Under the pieces are notes generated by a model. The model was not told where the DNA came from and did not search any database. It saw only the letters and a list, made by a program, of their open reading frames with translations. From the NCBI GenBank assembly GCA_964450435.1, contig CAYVCX010000030.1, forward strand, positions 1-32,473: a stretch of 32,473 bases of DNA, in the 5' to 3' direction. The position numbers were made by a program, and so were the translations under genes. Shown one piece after another: positions 17,773 to 24,809 of the stretch; position 1 is the first letter of the stretch, and every line of letters begins with the position of its first letter. Source of the stretch: SKLM01 sp964450435 (lineage in GTDB: Bacteria > Chloroflexota > Anaerolineae > B4-G1).

Positions 17773-18159
17773 ATGGAGCGACCGCCGATTTACCAGCATA
17801 CAACATTTCTCTACACGAGAGATCTGGCAGCGACGGCCCATTTCTACGAGGATGTGATGGACTTGCAGCTAGCGCTGGATCAGGACGACTGTCGAATCTA
17901 TCGCGTCGCCCGGGATGCGTTTCTGGGATTCTGTCAGCGGGCTGATGCGCCCACACATCCCGTCGGGATTATCTTGACTATCGTGACGAAAGAGGTCGAC
18001 AGTTGGTACCGTTATCTGAGTGATCAAGGGGTCGCTTTCGAGAAGGAGCCCACACTGAACCGGCGGTACAACATCTATCACTGTCTTCTGCGCGACCCGA
18101 GCGGGTACCTGGTGGAGATACAACGTTTTGAGGACCCGGCGTGGGCGGAAGTGGTGTAG
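17773..18159 (+). CDS. VOC (glyoxalase/dioxygenase) superfamily protein
   Basis: The 128-residue protein starts at ATG 17773, 10 nt after AAGGAGG (17756-17762). It has one vicinal-oxygen-chelate unit made of two beta-alpha-beta-beta-beta modules. The first is TTFLYTRDLAATAHFYEDVMDL, with the RVARDAFLGF strand. The second is GIILTIVTKEVDSWYRYLSDQG, with YHCLLRDPSGYLVEIQRFEDP. The DPSGYLVEIQ ending is the usual site of a metal-binding Glu. The family includes glyoxalase I, bleomycin/fosfomycin-resistance proteins and extradiol dioxygenases, and short single-unit proteins like this one normally dimerise. The specific activity is unknown. It follows the UbiA-family gene by 28 bp. Confidence 0.8.
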   Translation: MERPPIYQHTTFLYTRDLAATAHFYEDVMDLQLALDQDDCRIYRVARDAFLGFCQRADAPTHPVGIILTIVTKEVDSWYRYLSDQGVAFEKEPTLNRRYNIYHCLLRDPSGYLVEIQRFEDPAWAEVV

Positions 18160-18331
18160 AGCCCTGTATGGGTTGGGTACACGGTGGGATGGTCGGAGGG
18201 AGAGCCGGTCTTAGACTCCAAGGGTCGGGTCTGAGGTGAAACTCGACAGATGCGCACCGCCTGATGCACGCTATCGTTTGCCGTGCGCGGGAAATCTGCG
18301 ATTGGAGACAGAGAAGGGGGGATTGAGTTAG

Positions 18332-18697
18332 GTGAAACTGCTTATCCGATGGGTCATCACCGGGGTAGCCCTGTTCGCCGCGGAACGGCTTGTGCCCGGG
18401 ATTGTCGTGGAGGGGAATGGCTGGACCGTGTACGCCGTGATGGCGGTCATCCTGGCGTTTGTCAATGCGGTCGTGCGCCCAGTTCTCAAGCTGCTGAGCT
18501 GCCCGCTGATCATCCTGACGTTGGGCATATTCGTTCTGGTGATCAACGGCTTCACGTTGTGGTTGGCATCGATCATCGCTCAGAGCTGGTTCGGGGTGGG
18601 GTACTCCGTCGGCGGGTTCGGCCCTGCTTTCCTGGGAGGCCTGATTGTCAGCATAGTCTCGGTCATCCTCTCGGCGTTGGTAAAGGAGGAGGACTAG
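18332..18697 (+). CDS. Small PF04020 (phage_holin_4_2/YvlD-type) membrane protein
   Basis: The 121-residue protein has four hydrophobic segments (about 3-20, 30-48, 52-80 and 92-115) and almost no soluble part. The motifs AFVNAVVRPVLKLLSCPLIILTLG and INGFTLWLAS match PF04020 (for example Bacillus YvlD), a widespread membrane family whose name refers to holins although most members are chromosomal and of unknown role. The start is GTG 18332, with a G-rich stretch at 18315-18320 as a poorly spaced ribosome site. The 172 bp before it contain an imperfect dyad (CTTAGAC/GTCTGAG) but no convincing promoter. Confidence 0.82.
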   Translation: MKLLIRWVITGVALFAAERLVPGIVVEGNGWTVYAVMAVILAFVNAVVRPVLKLLSCPLIILTLGIFVLVINGFTLWLASIIAQSWFGVGYSVGGFGPAFLGGLIVSIVSVILSALVKEED

Positions 18698-19003
18698 GGC
18701 TGGCAGCAGGACATAGATCACCCACCAGCGACCATCGTTGTGACCCAGCCGGATTCGTTAAGGCGGGTTGCTCTCATGGTAGCGATTCCGCGAGTGAGAG
18801 CCTTGTTGGACCGGGTGGGGGTGTGACCCGACGGATCCGGGGCTGACCGAGTACGGCTGCCTTCGTGCCTCGCGGGCAGGACTGGGGGGCTTGAATGCCT
18901 GAGGAGCGCCCAGGAGGTATCGAGTAGCCCAGGGTCTCGCAAGAGGTGTCGACGACGCCGTCCGGGCAGGCTGGCGAGGCGTCCCTCTGCGCGGTTGGGG
19001 CTC
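18698..19003. other. Convergent intergenic region, no gene seen
   Basis: This region separates the plus-strand genes from the minus-strand moeA. It contains a 7-bp inverted repeat (GCTCTCA at 18770-18776, TGAGAGC at 18795-18801) with an 18-bp loop, and a GACGCC/GGCGTC dyad nearer moeA. Neither is followed by a T-run on either strand, so no classical terminator can be called. Open frames crossing it lack recognisable domains and ribosome sites. Confidence 0.5.
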
Positions 19004-20230
19004 CTAGTCCAGCACAATCGCCTTGACGCGCGCGCCAGCCGGGGCACGGCCCCACTCCTCGGGAATGACGGCCAGCGCGTTAGCTGCAAGCATCGAGCTG
19101 AGAATGCCAGAGCCCTGGGCGCCTGTCAAGTACGCGTGGTACTCGCCGTCCTCCCACGCGAGACGCACGCGAACGAAGTGGCGACGATCGTCCTTGTGGG
19201 GGATCTCGTCGATGAGTGTGGTCTCGACGGTGGGACGTCGCCAATCACGCAGCCCCTGCATTTTGAGGAGCGCGGGCCGGGCGAACATCTCGAAGGAGAC
19301 CATGACGGAGACCGGGTTTCCAGGTAAGCCCAAGATGGGGACACCGCGGATGTGGCCGAAGGCGAGGGGCTTCCCCGGTTTCATGCGGACACGCCAGAAG
19401 TCCATTTTCCCCTCGGCGGCGAGTACGTCCTTCACCAGGTCGAAGTCGCCGACAGACACACCTCCAGAGGTGAGGAACAGGTCGACGTCCTGGTCGAGCC
19501 CAGATCTGATCTTCGCGGTCACCTCGGCCACTTTGTCGCGGGCAATGCCGAGCAGGATCGGGTCCCCTCCACACTTGAGGACCTGGGAGGCATTGGAGTA
19601 GCTGTTGGTGTTGCGAATCTTGCCAGGCGCCAGCGGCTCGTCGATGGGTACGAGTTCGTCACCGGTGGCGAGGATCGCGACGCGGGGCTTCCGCGTCACC
19701 CGTACTCGCGAGCGGCCGAGGGCAGCCAGCATCCCAATCTCCTGAGGGCGGAGCTGCGTGCCCCGGTGGAGCGCAAGAGTCCCTTGGGGTACATCCTCGC
19801 CAGCAGGCCGGACGTAGTGTCCCGGTTCGACCTGGGTGAAGACGCTGACATACTCGCCGGCGGGCCGTGTGTCCTCGATTTTGACAACGGCATCGGCGCC
19901 GGGCGGCAGCGGAGCGCCAGTCATGATGCGTATGGCCGAGGACTTCTTGACTTCGCGCTCGGGAGCGCGACCAGCGGGCAAGTCGCCGATGACATGGAGC
20001 TTGGCGGGGGACTGCGGCGAGGCGCCTGTCGTATCGGACGCCCGCACGGCGTAGCCGTCCATCGAGGAATTGGCGTACGGAGGAATGTTGTAGCGAGCAC
20101 GAACATCGACGGCCAGCACCCGGTCGACGGCTTCCAGGATGGGGACGTGCTCCGCTTCCAGCGGCGCGAAGGCATTCAAGACGCGTGCCTGTGCTTGCTC
20201 AACATTCAGCATCGGCTGCAACTTTACCAT
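19004..20230 (-). CDS. moeA: Molybdopterin molybdotransferase MoeA
   Basis: MoeA inserts molybdate (or tungstate) into adenylylated molybdopterin, the last common step of cofactor synthesis. The protein has 408 residues from ATG 20230, whose codon overlaps the moaE stop (ATGGTAA). An upstream extension to 20275 would lie inside moaE and is rejected. The expected motifs are PPYANSSMDGYA (50-61), MTGAPLPPGADAVV, TGDELV (189-194), TSGGVSVGDFD (254-264), KPGKPLAFG (284-292) and GLPGNPVS (301-308), covering MoeA_N, the MoCF-binding domain and the C-terminal beta domain. It is the last gene of the storage/cofactor operon. No mogA/moaB or mobA is in the window, so adenylylation of molybdopterin must be encoded elsewhere or be done differently. 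Confidence 0.95.
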   Translation of the reverse strand: MVKLQPMLNVEQAQARVLNAFAPLEAEHVPILEAVDRVLAVDVRARYNIPPYANSSMDGYAVRASDTTGASPQSPAKLHVIGDLPAGRAPEREVKKSSAIRIMTGAPLPPGADAVVKIEDTRPAGEYVSVFTQVEPGHYVRPAGEDVPQGTLALHRGTQLRPQEIGMLAALGRSRVRVTRKPRVAILATGDELVPIDEPLAPGKIRNTNSYSNASQVLKCGGDPILLGIARDKVAEVTAKIRSGLDQDVDLFLTSGGVSVGDFDLVKDVLAAEGKMDFWRVRMKPGKPLAFGHIRGVPILGLPGNPVSVMVSFEMFARPALLKMQGLRDWRRPTVETTLIDEIPHKDDRRHFVRVRLAWEDGEYHAYLTGAQGSGILSSMLAANALAVIPEEWGRAPAGARVKAIVLD

Positions 20231-20670
20231 GTATGGGTGTCTTCCCCTCCGGTCAAGACTGAGTCGCTCGTCCACTCCTCGCCGTCTGCCCAGACTTCCT
20301 TCTTCCAGATAGGCGCGACCTGCTTGAGGCGATCGATGGCGTAGTGTGTGGCGGCAAAAACCTGCTGCCGATGAGCTGACGAGACGGCGATGACCACGAT
20401 TATCTCACCGATATCCAGCCTTCCGATGCGGTGGACGATAGCGACCTTACGGATGGTCGGCCAGCGCCGGCGGACCTCGTCGGCGATGCGGCTCAACTCC
20501 CGCTCGGCCATCTCGGGATAGGCTTCGTAGATGAGATACTGAGTTTGGCGGCCTGCTGTCTCGCGGCGAACGACGCCAACGAACGTGCTCACCGCGCCGT
20601 CGGCGGGGTCCGCCAAGCGAGCGACTACTTCGTCAACGGAAACCGGGTCGGTGGTGATCTGAAATAACAC
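20224..20670 (-). CDS. moaE: Molybdopterin synthase catalytic subunit MoaE
   Basis: This is the large subunit of molybdopterin synthase, which with thiocarboxylated MoaD converts cyclic pyranopterin monophosphate to molybdopterin. It has 148 residues, near the usual 150. Family features include GAVSTFVGVVR, YEAYPEMAERELSRI, HRIGRLDIGE, VSSAHRQQVFAATHYAIDRLK and VAPIWKKEVW. The lysines at 116 and 123/124 correspond to the two conserved active-site lysines of E. coli MoaE. It follows moaD by 5 bp and its stop overlaps the moeA start codon, so the three are translationally linked. Confidence 0.95.
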   Translation of the reverse strand: MLFQITTDPVSVDEVVARLADPADGAVSTFVGVVRRETAGRQTQYLIYEAYPEMAERELSRIADEVRRRWPTIRKVAIVHRIGRLDIGEIIVVIAVSSAHRQQVFAATHYAIDRLKQVAPIWKKEVWADGEEWTSDSVLTGGEDTHTW

Positions 20671-20675
20671 GAATC

Positions 20676-20957
20676 CTAGCCTCCACCGACCGGTGGCAGG
20701 CAGGCGACGACATCGCCGTCCTGCAGCTCAGTGCCCATGCCCACGTAGGCCCGGTTCACCGCGACACTGAGAAAGCGCATATAAGATTGCAGGACAGGAT
20801 ACTTCTGTCCTAGAATCTCGAGCAATCCTTCAACCGTCGTGCCTTCAGGGATCTTCAGTTTGACCTGATCCTCGTCAAGGGCCTCTCTGGGCGCGGCGAA
20901 GAACTTGACGCTCACCTCGATAGGCTCGTGGTTCCCGACCAGATCGTTATTCGGCAT
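20676..20957 (-). CDS. moaD: Molybdopterin synthase sulfur carrier MoaD
   Basis: This is a ubiquitin-like sulfur carrier of 93 residues ending in the obligatory Gly-Gly (PPVGGG), which is adenylylated and thiocarboxylated before sulfur is handed to the dithiolene by MoaE. The beta-grasp core is visible: VSVKFFAAPREAL, LKIPEGTTVEGLLEIL, FLSVAVNRAYVGMGTELQDGDVVACLPPV. The activating enzyme (MoeB-like) is not encoded in the window. The start overlaps the 3' end of moaC by 11 bp, indicating translational coupling. The first ten residues (MPNNDLVGNH) are not conserved in the family as far as I know. Confidence 0.94.
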   Translation of the reverse strand: MPNNDLVGNHEPIEVSVKFFAAPREALDEDQVKLKIPEGTTVEGLLEILGQKYPVLQSYMRFLSVAVNRAYVGMGTELQDGDVVACLPPVGGG

Positions 20958-21429
20958 CTTCCATCCTCCAGTCTCCGCTCTTCCCGCCGGTCTTGCGGAC
21001 CAGGCGGATATTACCGATACGCATCGTCTTCTCGGCTGCCTTCGCCATGTCGTAGATGGTGAGAGCCGCGACGCTTACAGCGGTGAGAGCCTCCATCTCC
21101 ACGCCGGTCTTGCCGGTGGAACGGGCCGTGGCGCTGATCACGATGCGACTGGCATCCGGGTCGATGTCGAACTCAACGGCGACTTGAGCGAGGGGTAGCG
21201 GATGACAGAGCGGGATGAGTGTGTGGGTATGTTTGGCGGCCATAATTCCCGCGATCTGAGCTGTGGTAAGCACGTCGCCCTTCGACACTTCGCCAGCGAC
21301 AATGAGCTGGAGAGTCTCGGGCTTCATGCGAACCTCGCCTCTCGCAACGGCGACGCGGTCGGTATCGGGCTTGTGGCCCACGTCGACCATCCGGACGCGG
21401 CCTTCTTCGTCTAGGTGGGACAGTGTCAT
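20947..21429 (-). CDS. moaC: Cyclic pyranopterin monophosphate synthase MoaC
   Basis: MoaC rearranges the 3',8-cyclo-GTP product of MoaA to cyclic pyranopterin monophosphate. It has 160 residues starting at ATG 21429, with GAGG 5 nt upstream. A longer open frame reaches 22029, but that part is out-of-frame moaA sequence and is discarded. Diagnostic motifs are MVDVGHKPDTDRVAVARGEV, GDVLTTAQIAGIMAAKHTHTLIPLCHPL, GKTGVEMEALTAVSVAALTIYDM and the C-terminal KTGGKSG. The HTHTLIPLCHPL stretch holds active-site histidines. A 152-bp gap separates it from moaA, and its end overlaps moaD. Confidence 0.95.
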   Translation of the reverse strand: MTLSHLDEEGRVRMVDVGHKPDTDRVAVARGEVRMKPETLQLIVAGEVSKGDVLTTAQIAGIMAAKHTHTLIPLCHPLPLAQVAVEFDIDPDASRIVISATARSTGKTGVEMEALTAVSVAALTIYDMAKAAEKTMRIGNIRLVRKTGGKSGDWRMEDAE

Positions 21430-21581
21430 CGTGACCTCGTACACCGGACCGAGAGACGCACCGAACCTCGCTCGCGACCGTTGGATCGCCGGAGGCAGGT
21501 CGTTTGTGCGCTGCGATGGACGAATTGAGCGCCAAATAGCGTCTCTTGCGGGGGAGGAGCGAGCTTGCTGGTTCTCACGTC

Positions 21582-22577
21582 TTAGCCTCCTATCTCCGAC
21601 ATGGCACGTCTCTGTGGGGGCAGTTGTTCGTCGAGACGATGGCGTCGCGGTTTGCGGTTGATGCCTTGAAGAATCAGGTCCCTGATCTGCAGACGATCGG
21701 CTCCCTCGCGCAGCGGGGTACGCAGGTCGATCTCCTGGTCCGATAGGAGGCACGGGCGTAGCTGGCCGTCCGCCGTGAGGCGGAGGCGGTTGCACTCGTA
21801 GCAGAAGTGCTCGCTGATAGGGGTGATGAAACCGATGGTGCCTTTGGCGCCGCGCAAGCGATAGTAGCGTGCCGGGCCGCCGCCGCTCATCCCAGCGGAC
21901 TTCAAGGGTCCCAGGGCGGATTCGATGCGGGATCGGATCTCGTGGGCGGTGACAATCTCCCGCTCCCAGCTTGCAGACATGAGCTCTCCGTTGCCCACGG
22001 GCATCAACTCGATGAAGCGGATGTTCCACCAGTCGGCCCGCAGGGACTTCGCGGCGAGAGCCACCACCTCGTCATCGTTCAATCCGCGGATGACGACGGT
22101 GTTGATCTTAATCGGTTTCAGCCCGGCCTGTCGGGCCGCCTCGATACCGGCGAGTACTTCGCCCAAGTCACCGCAGCGAGTGATGCGTCGAAAACGCGCA
22201 ACATCGAGGGTGTCCAGGCTGATGTTGACCCGTTGAAGGCCGGCGTCGGCCAAGTCGTCGGCGTATTGTGCCAGGAGAACGCCGTTGCTCGTCATGGCCA
22301 GGTCGTCGACAGACGCGATGCGGGCGATGCTGCGGACCAGATCTACTATCCCCAGTCGTACTAAGGGCTCGCCACCGGTCAACCGCACTTTGCTGATGCC
22401 GAGCTCGGCTGCGGCTCGCACGATGGTCTCGATCTCCTCGTAGCGCAGGATCTCATCGTGAGGCCGCCAGACCACGCCCTCCTCGGGCATACAGTAAATG
22501 CAGCGCAGGTTGCAGCGATCGGTGACGGAGATGCGGAGGTAGCTGATGGGACGATTATAGGCGTCGAGATGAGCCAT
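21582..22577 (-). CDS. moaA: GTP 3',8-cyclase MoaA
   Basis: MoaA is the radical-SAM enzyme that converts GTP to 3',8-cyclo-7,8-dihydro-GTP, the first step of molybdenum/tungsten cofactor synthesis. It has 331 residues. The N-terminal SAM-cluster motif is CNLRCIYC (C22, C26, C29). LTGGEPLVR (67-74) and TSNGVLL are present. The C-terminal substrate cluster cysteines are C259, C262 and C276 in FCYECNRLRLTADGQLRPC. The chain ends with the conserved Gly-Gly (SEIGG) needed for activity. It heads the moaA-moaC-moaD-moaE-moeA run, downstream of the storage-protein gene. No strong promoter is visible directly before it, so transcription probably starts at 23785-23812. Confidence 0.96.
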   Translation of the reverse strand: MAHLDAYNRPISYLRISVTDRCNLRCIYCMPEEGVVWRPHDEILRYEEIETIVRAAAELGISKVRLTGGEPLVRLGIVDLVRSIARIASVDDLAMTSNGVLLAQYADDLADAGLQRVNISLDTLDVARFRRITRCGDLGEVLAGIEAARQAGLKPIKINTVVIRGLNDDEVVALAAKSLRADWWNIRFIELMPVGNGELMSASWEREIVTAHEIRSRIESALGPLKSAGMSGGGPARYYRLRGAKGTIGFITPISEHFCYECNRLRLTADGQLRPCLLSDQEIDLRTPLREGADRLQIRDLILQGINRKPRRHRLDEQLPPQRRAMSEIGG

Positions 22578-22598
22578 AGAGAATATCCAAACGTGCTA

Positions 22599-22820
22599 CT
22601 ATTCTTTGCGGTGCAGGGGACGCGCGGGTCGAGCAGTAGTTGATGACCGGATCACATCGTGCACCTGGTAGTCCACTGGCAGCGCTGCTGCAGCCCGGCG
22701 CGCGAGATTGCTCGTGCTGCGGATTTCCCGGGTGTCGGTGTCGTCCAATCCGACGAAGAGCAGCTGGTGCCAGGATGGCTCAGCCAGTGCGTCTCGCTTG
22801 TTCACGTCCAGGTCTGCCAT
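22599..22820 (-). pseudogene. Short DDTD-motif gene fragment (TiaS-like N-terminal domain)
   Basis: Between the storage-protein gene and moaA is a small frame of about 73 codons containing LLFVGLDDTDTREIRSTSNLARR. The GxDDTD followed by a short gap and LAR is the hallmark of the nucleotide-binding N-terminal domain related to TiaS and to larger uncharacterised proteins starting 'GIDDTD'. Those relatives are much longer (200 residues or more). Here the frame stops 22 bp before moaA, soon after VHDVIRSS. It has no clear ribosome site. The simplest reading is a truncated or decaying gene; a functional mini-protein is possible. The assignment rests on a short motif only. Confidence 0.4.
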
Positions 22821-22865
22821 CAAGCTCGGATGTCAGTCTTGTCGCGTCCCTGCTTCGATAGTCCG

Positions 22866-23699
22866 TCACTCCTCGCGATAGATCCGCGTCCCTGGATTGT
22901 CCCCAGCTAACGCGCGCGTCAGGTTGCCTGGCTCACGCCCGTTGATGACGAAGACCTCGCGGATGCTGCGGGCGCTGACGAGGGCCCGGAGCATAGAGCG
23001 CTCGACGGGCAGGTCGTCGAGATTCATGGCCAACAACTCCCTCACCTCAATCTCGGGGATGAAGTCCCCGTCGGGAGACTTCTTGGGGTCGGCGGTGAAC
23101 AGGCCCTGTTCGTCCTTGACCAGGATACAGCGCCTGGCGCCGACGACCTCGGCAGTCAGGAAGGCGCCGCTGTCGGTGCGATGAGGCGGGATGCGGCCTC
23201 TCTCCGGCGGCTCCTCCCAGAGCCCGTAGGGGGGCATAGCGTGCATCACGGGGATGGAGCCGAGGGCCATGTATGCCGGGAGCTTGACCAGATCGTCGTG
23301 CCCGATCTTGATGCCACCGTGTGGCGCGAGGAGGACGGAGAGCATCAGGGCGTTCTGCTCGCTGATGCTGGATCCCAGCTTGGCCAGGACCCCAGTCGGC
23401 ATTCCCAGATCGAGCCCGATGGTATACACGTGCCGGCTGCGCGTCCCGCCGCCAGTGGTTACAAGCAACTGGTGCTCTTGCCGCGCCTGAACAATCTCGT
23501 CGACCAGTTGGAGCACGGTCTCCCGGCCTCGGTCGATGATGCTCTGCCCGCCCAGTTTGATGACGTTCAGGTTGGGGAGAGCGCGGAAGACGGCACCCGT
23601 CTCCGTGGAGTCGAGCAGTCCCCTGTCCATCAGTGATTCGGCCATCAGCGGCGTGTCGATGTTCAGCCGTCCGGCTTCGTCTCGTACCAGGTTCACCAA
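22866..23699 (-). CDS. Molybdenum storage protein (MosA/MosB)-like amino acid kinase fold protein
   Basis: The 277-residue product belongs to the amino acid kinase/UMP kinase fold and closely resembles the Azotobacter molybdenum storage subunits MosA and MosB, which build an ATP-dependent hexameric cage that stores polyoxomolybdate or tungstate. Shared stretches, as I recall the family, are LPNLNVIKLGGQSIIDRG (41-58), TTGGGTRSRHVY, MPPYGLW (155-161), IPPHRTDSGAFL (170-181), KDEQGLFTADPK (195-206), LPVERS (230-235) and NGREPGNLTRALAG (253-266). Azotobacter has an alpha and a beta gene, but only one is seen here, so a homohexamer is implied. The start is TTG 23699 or the adjacent GTG 23696, after AGGATGAGG. 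It is the first gene of the cofactor operon and lies next to the tungstate transporter. UMP kinase activity is unlikely given these motifs. Confidence 0.82.
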   Translation of the reverse strand: MVNLVRDEAGRLNIDTPLMAESLMDRGLLDSTETGAVFRALPNLNVIKLGGQSIIDRGRETVLQLVDEIVQARQEHQLLVTTGGGTRSRHVYTIGLDLGMPTGVLAKLGSSISEQNALMLSVLLAPHGGIKIGHDDLVKLPAYMALGSIPVMHAMPPYGLWEEPPERGRIPPHRTDSGAFLTAEVVGARRCILVKDEQGLFTADPKKSPDGDFIPEIEVRELLAMNLDDLPVERSMLRALVSARSIREVFVINGREPGNLTRALAGDNPGTRIYREE

Positions 23700-23732
23700 T
23701 CCTCATCCTCTCCCGTGGTCACCTTCGTGTTC

Positions 23733-23759
23733 GGTGCCGCCACGTCCAGGTGCCGGCAC
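23733..23759. repeat. GGTGCCG direct repeats and GTGCCGGCAC palindrome in storage-operon leader
   Basis: GGTGCCG occurs at 23733-23739 and 23749-23755, with starts 16 bp apart. The second copy is part of a perfect 10-bp palindrome, GTGCCGGCAC (23750-23759). They lie between the predicted transcription start (near 23778) and the storage-protein start codon, where a repressor site or leader hairpin would act. Function is inference. Confidence 0.4.
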
Positions 23760-23784
23760 TTGTCTCAGTGTGAACTTGCGCCAG

Positions 23785-23812
23785 AGTATACAGGCCGTCG
23801 GTCAGAGGTCAA
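23785..23812 (-). promoter_or_regulatory. Sigma70-type promoter of storage protein/moa operon
   Basis: On the minus strand, TTGACC (23812-23807) and TATACT (23790-23785) are 16 bp apart. The predicted start is near 23778, about 80 nt before the storage-protein gene. The sequence resembles the tupB promoter at 26572-26599: both read TTGAC-N-TCTG and then TGTATACT. No other gene lies between it and the storage-protein start. Confidence 0.7.
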
Positions 23813-23861
23813 GTTCTACTCGGCCTCCAACCGTGCGAATGGATCGCTGCACGTCGGTGCT

Positions 23862-24743
23862 CTAGTTCGCCTCGCGCCACGGTTCTGAGTCCGGGGTGAA
23901 GAGGGGTGTACCGAACTCCTCAACGCCAAACTCGCTGATCCTCTCCTGAGTCGGCACCGAGATCAGCCAGTCGATGAGTTGATCTGCCAACTCAGCATCG
24001 ATGTCGGGGCTCTTGGAGGGATCAACGGCAATGACGCCATACGGGTTGAACAAGATGGGGTCGCCCTCGACCAGGATGACCAACTCTGTCCCCTGCAGTG
24101 TGCGGGCCAGGTAGGTGGCCCGGTCGCTCAAAGTATAGGCCTGCTCCTCGTCGGCCATGGTCAGCACGTCGCCCATGCCCTGTCCCGCCGAGACGTACCA
24201 GTCACCCGAGGGGTCGATTCCTGCTTCGGCCCAGATTGCCTTCTCCTTCGTGTGGGTGCCCGACTGATCGCCTCGGGAGATGAATGTTGCCTCGGCCTCT
24301 GCGATTCGGGCGAAGGCGGCTGGAGCATCGCTCGTTCCCTCGGCCTCGGCCGGGTCGCTGGGAGGACCCACGATGATGAAGTCGTTGTACACGAGGTCCT
24401 CACGGCGTACACCGTGCCCCGCGTCCATGAATTCGTCCTCCAAGTCACGGGCGTGCACCATCAGCACGTCGGCATCGCCTGCCTTGCCTATCTCAAGAGC
24501 CTGCCCCGTGCCTACGGCAATGACGTCTACTGTTGCGTTGTGCTCTTCCTCGAAGAAGGGCAAGACGTAGTCGAGGAGCCCCGAATTCTCGGTGCTGGTG
24601 GTCGTGGCCAGGATCAAGACGCGAGGCGTCTCGGACTCGGGTTCCTGTTTCGGGGGTGCCACACGCTCCTGCCTGGTGCAGCCCGCGAGCGCGGCCGTCA
24701 GTAGAGCGAGCGCCATCAGCAGAGCTGTGGTCTTTCTGGACAT
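23862..24743 (-). CDS. tupA: Tungstate ABC transporter substrate-binding lipoprotein TupA
   Basis: This is the extracytoplasmic binding protein for tungstate (and possibly molybdate). ATG 24743 is chosen because AGGAG lies 6 nt upstream and it gives a clean lipoprotein signal (MSRKTTALLMALALLTAALAGC, lipobox Cys22). Starting at 24803 would bury that signal. The TupA oxyanion-binding motifs are present: TTTSTENSGLLD (47-58) and FISRGDQSGTHTKE (154-167). GTGQALEIGKAGDADVLMVHA, YNDFIIVGP and MADEEQAYTLSDRATYL also fit the family. The mature length of about 270 residues is normal. It is the last gene of tupB-tupC-tupA and is separated from the ATPase gene by 66 bp. The order (permease, ATPase, binding protein) differs from the more common tupA-first arrangement. 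Confidence 0.93.
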   Translation of the reverse strand: MSRKTTALLMALALLTAALAGCTRQERVAPPKQEPESETPRVLILATTTSTENSGLLDYVLPFFEEEHNATVDVIAVGTGQALEIGKAGDADVLMVHARDLEDEFMDAGHGVRREDLVYNDFIIVGPPSDPAEAEGTSDAPAAFARIAEAEATFISRGDQSGTHTKEKAIWAEAGIDPSGDWYVSAGQGMGDVLTMADEEQAYTLSDRATYLARTLQGTELVILVEGDPILFNPYGVIAVDPSKSPDIDAELADQLIDWLISVPTQERISEFGVEEFGTPLFTPDSEPWREAN

Positions 24744-24809
24744 CGATTGCTCCTCGTGTCTTTGCATGATTGTGTTGAAGGCCATGGGCGAGCTCCAGCG
24801 CATCGCGGC

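Noticed and set aside
18770..18801. GCTCTCA/TGAGAGC dyad as a bidirectional terminator between convergent genes
   Set aside because: The loop is 18 bp, the stem only 7 bp, and there is no T-run on either strand.
19352..20344. 330-codon plus-strand open frame opposite moeA
   Set aside because: It is antisense to a fully recognised moeA with intact motifs, has no recognisable domain, and results from high GC content.
21430..22029. Long N-terminal extension of the moaC reading frame (360 codons in total)
   Set aside because: The extra part is out-of-frame moaA sequence with no family similarity. MoaC is complete from ATG 21429 with a ribosome site.
22866..23699. UMP kinase (pyrH) assignment
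   Set aside because: The fold is shared, but the IPPHRTDSG, LPVERS and NGREPGNLTRAL motifs are those of molybdenum storage proteins, and the context is Mo/W metabolism.
23979..24704. 241-codon plus-strand open frame opposite tupA
   Set aside because: Antisense shadow of tupA; the translation has no family features.
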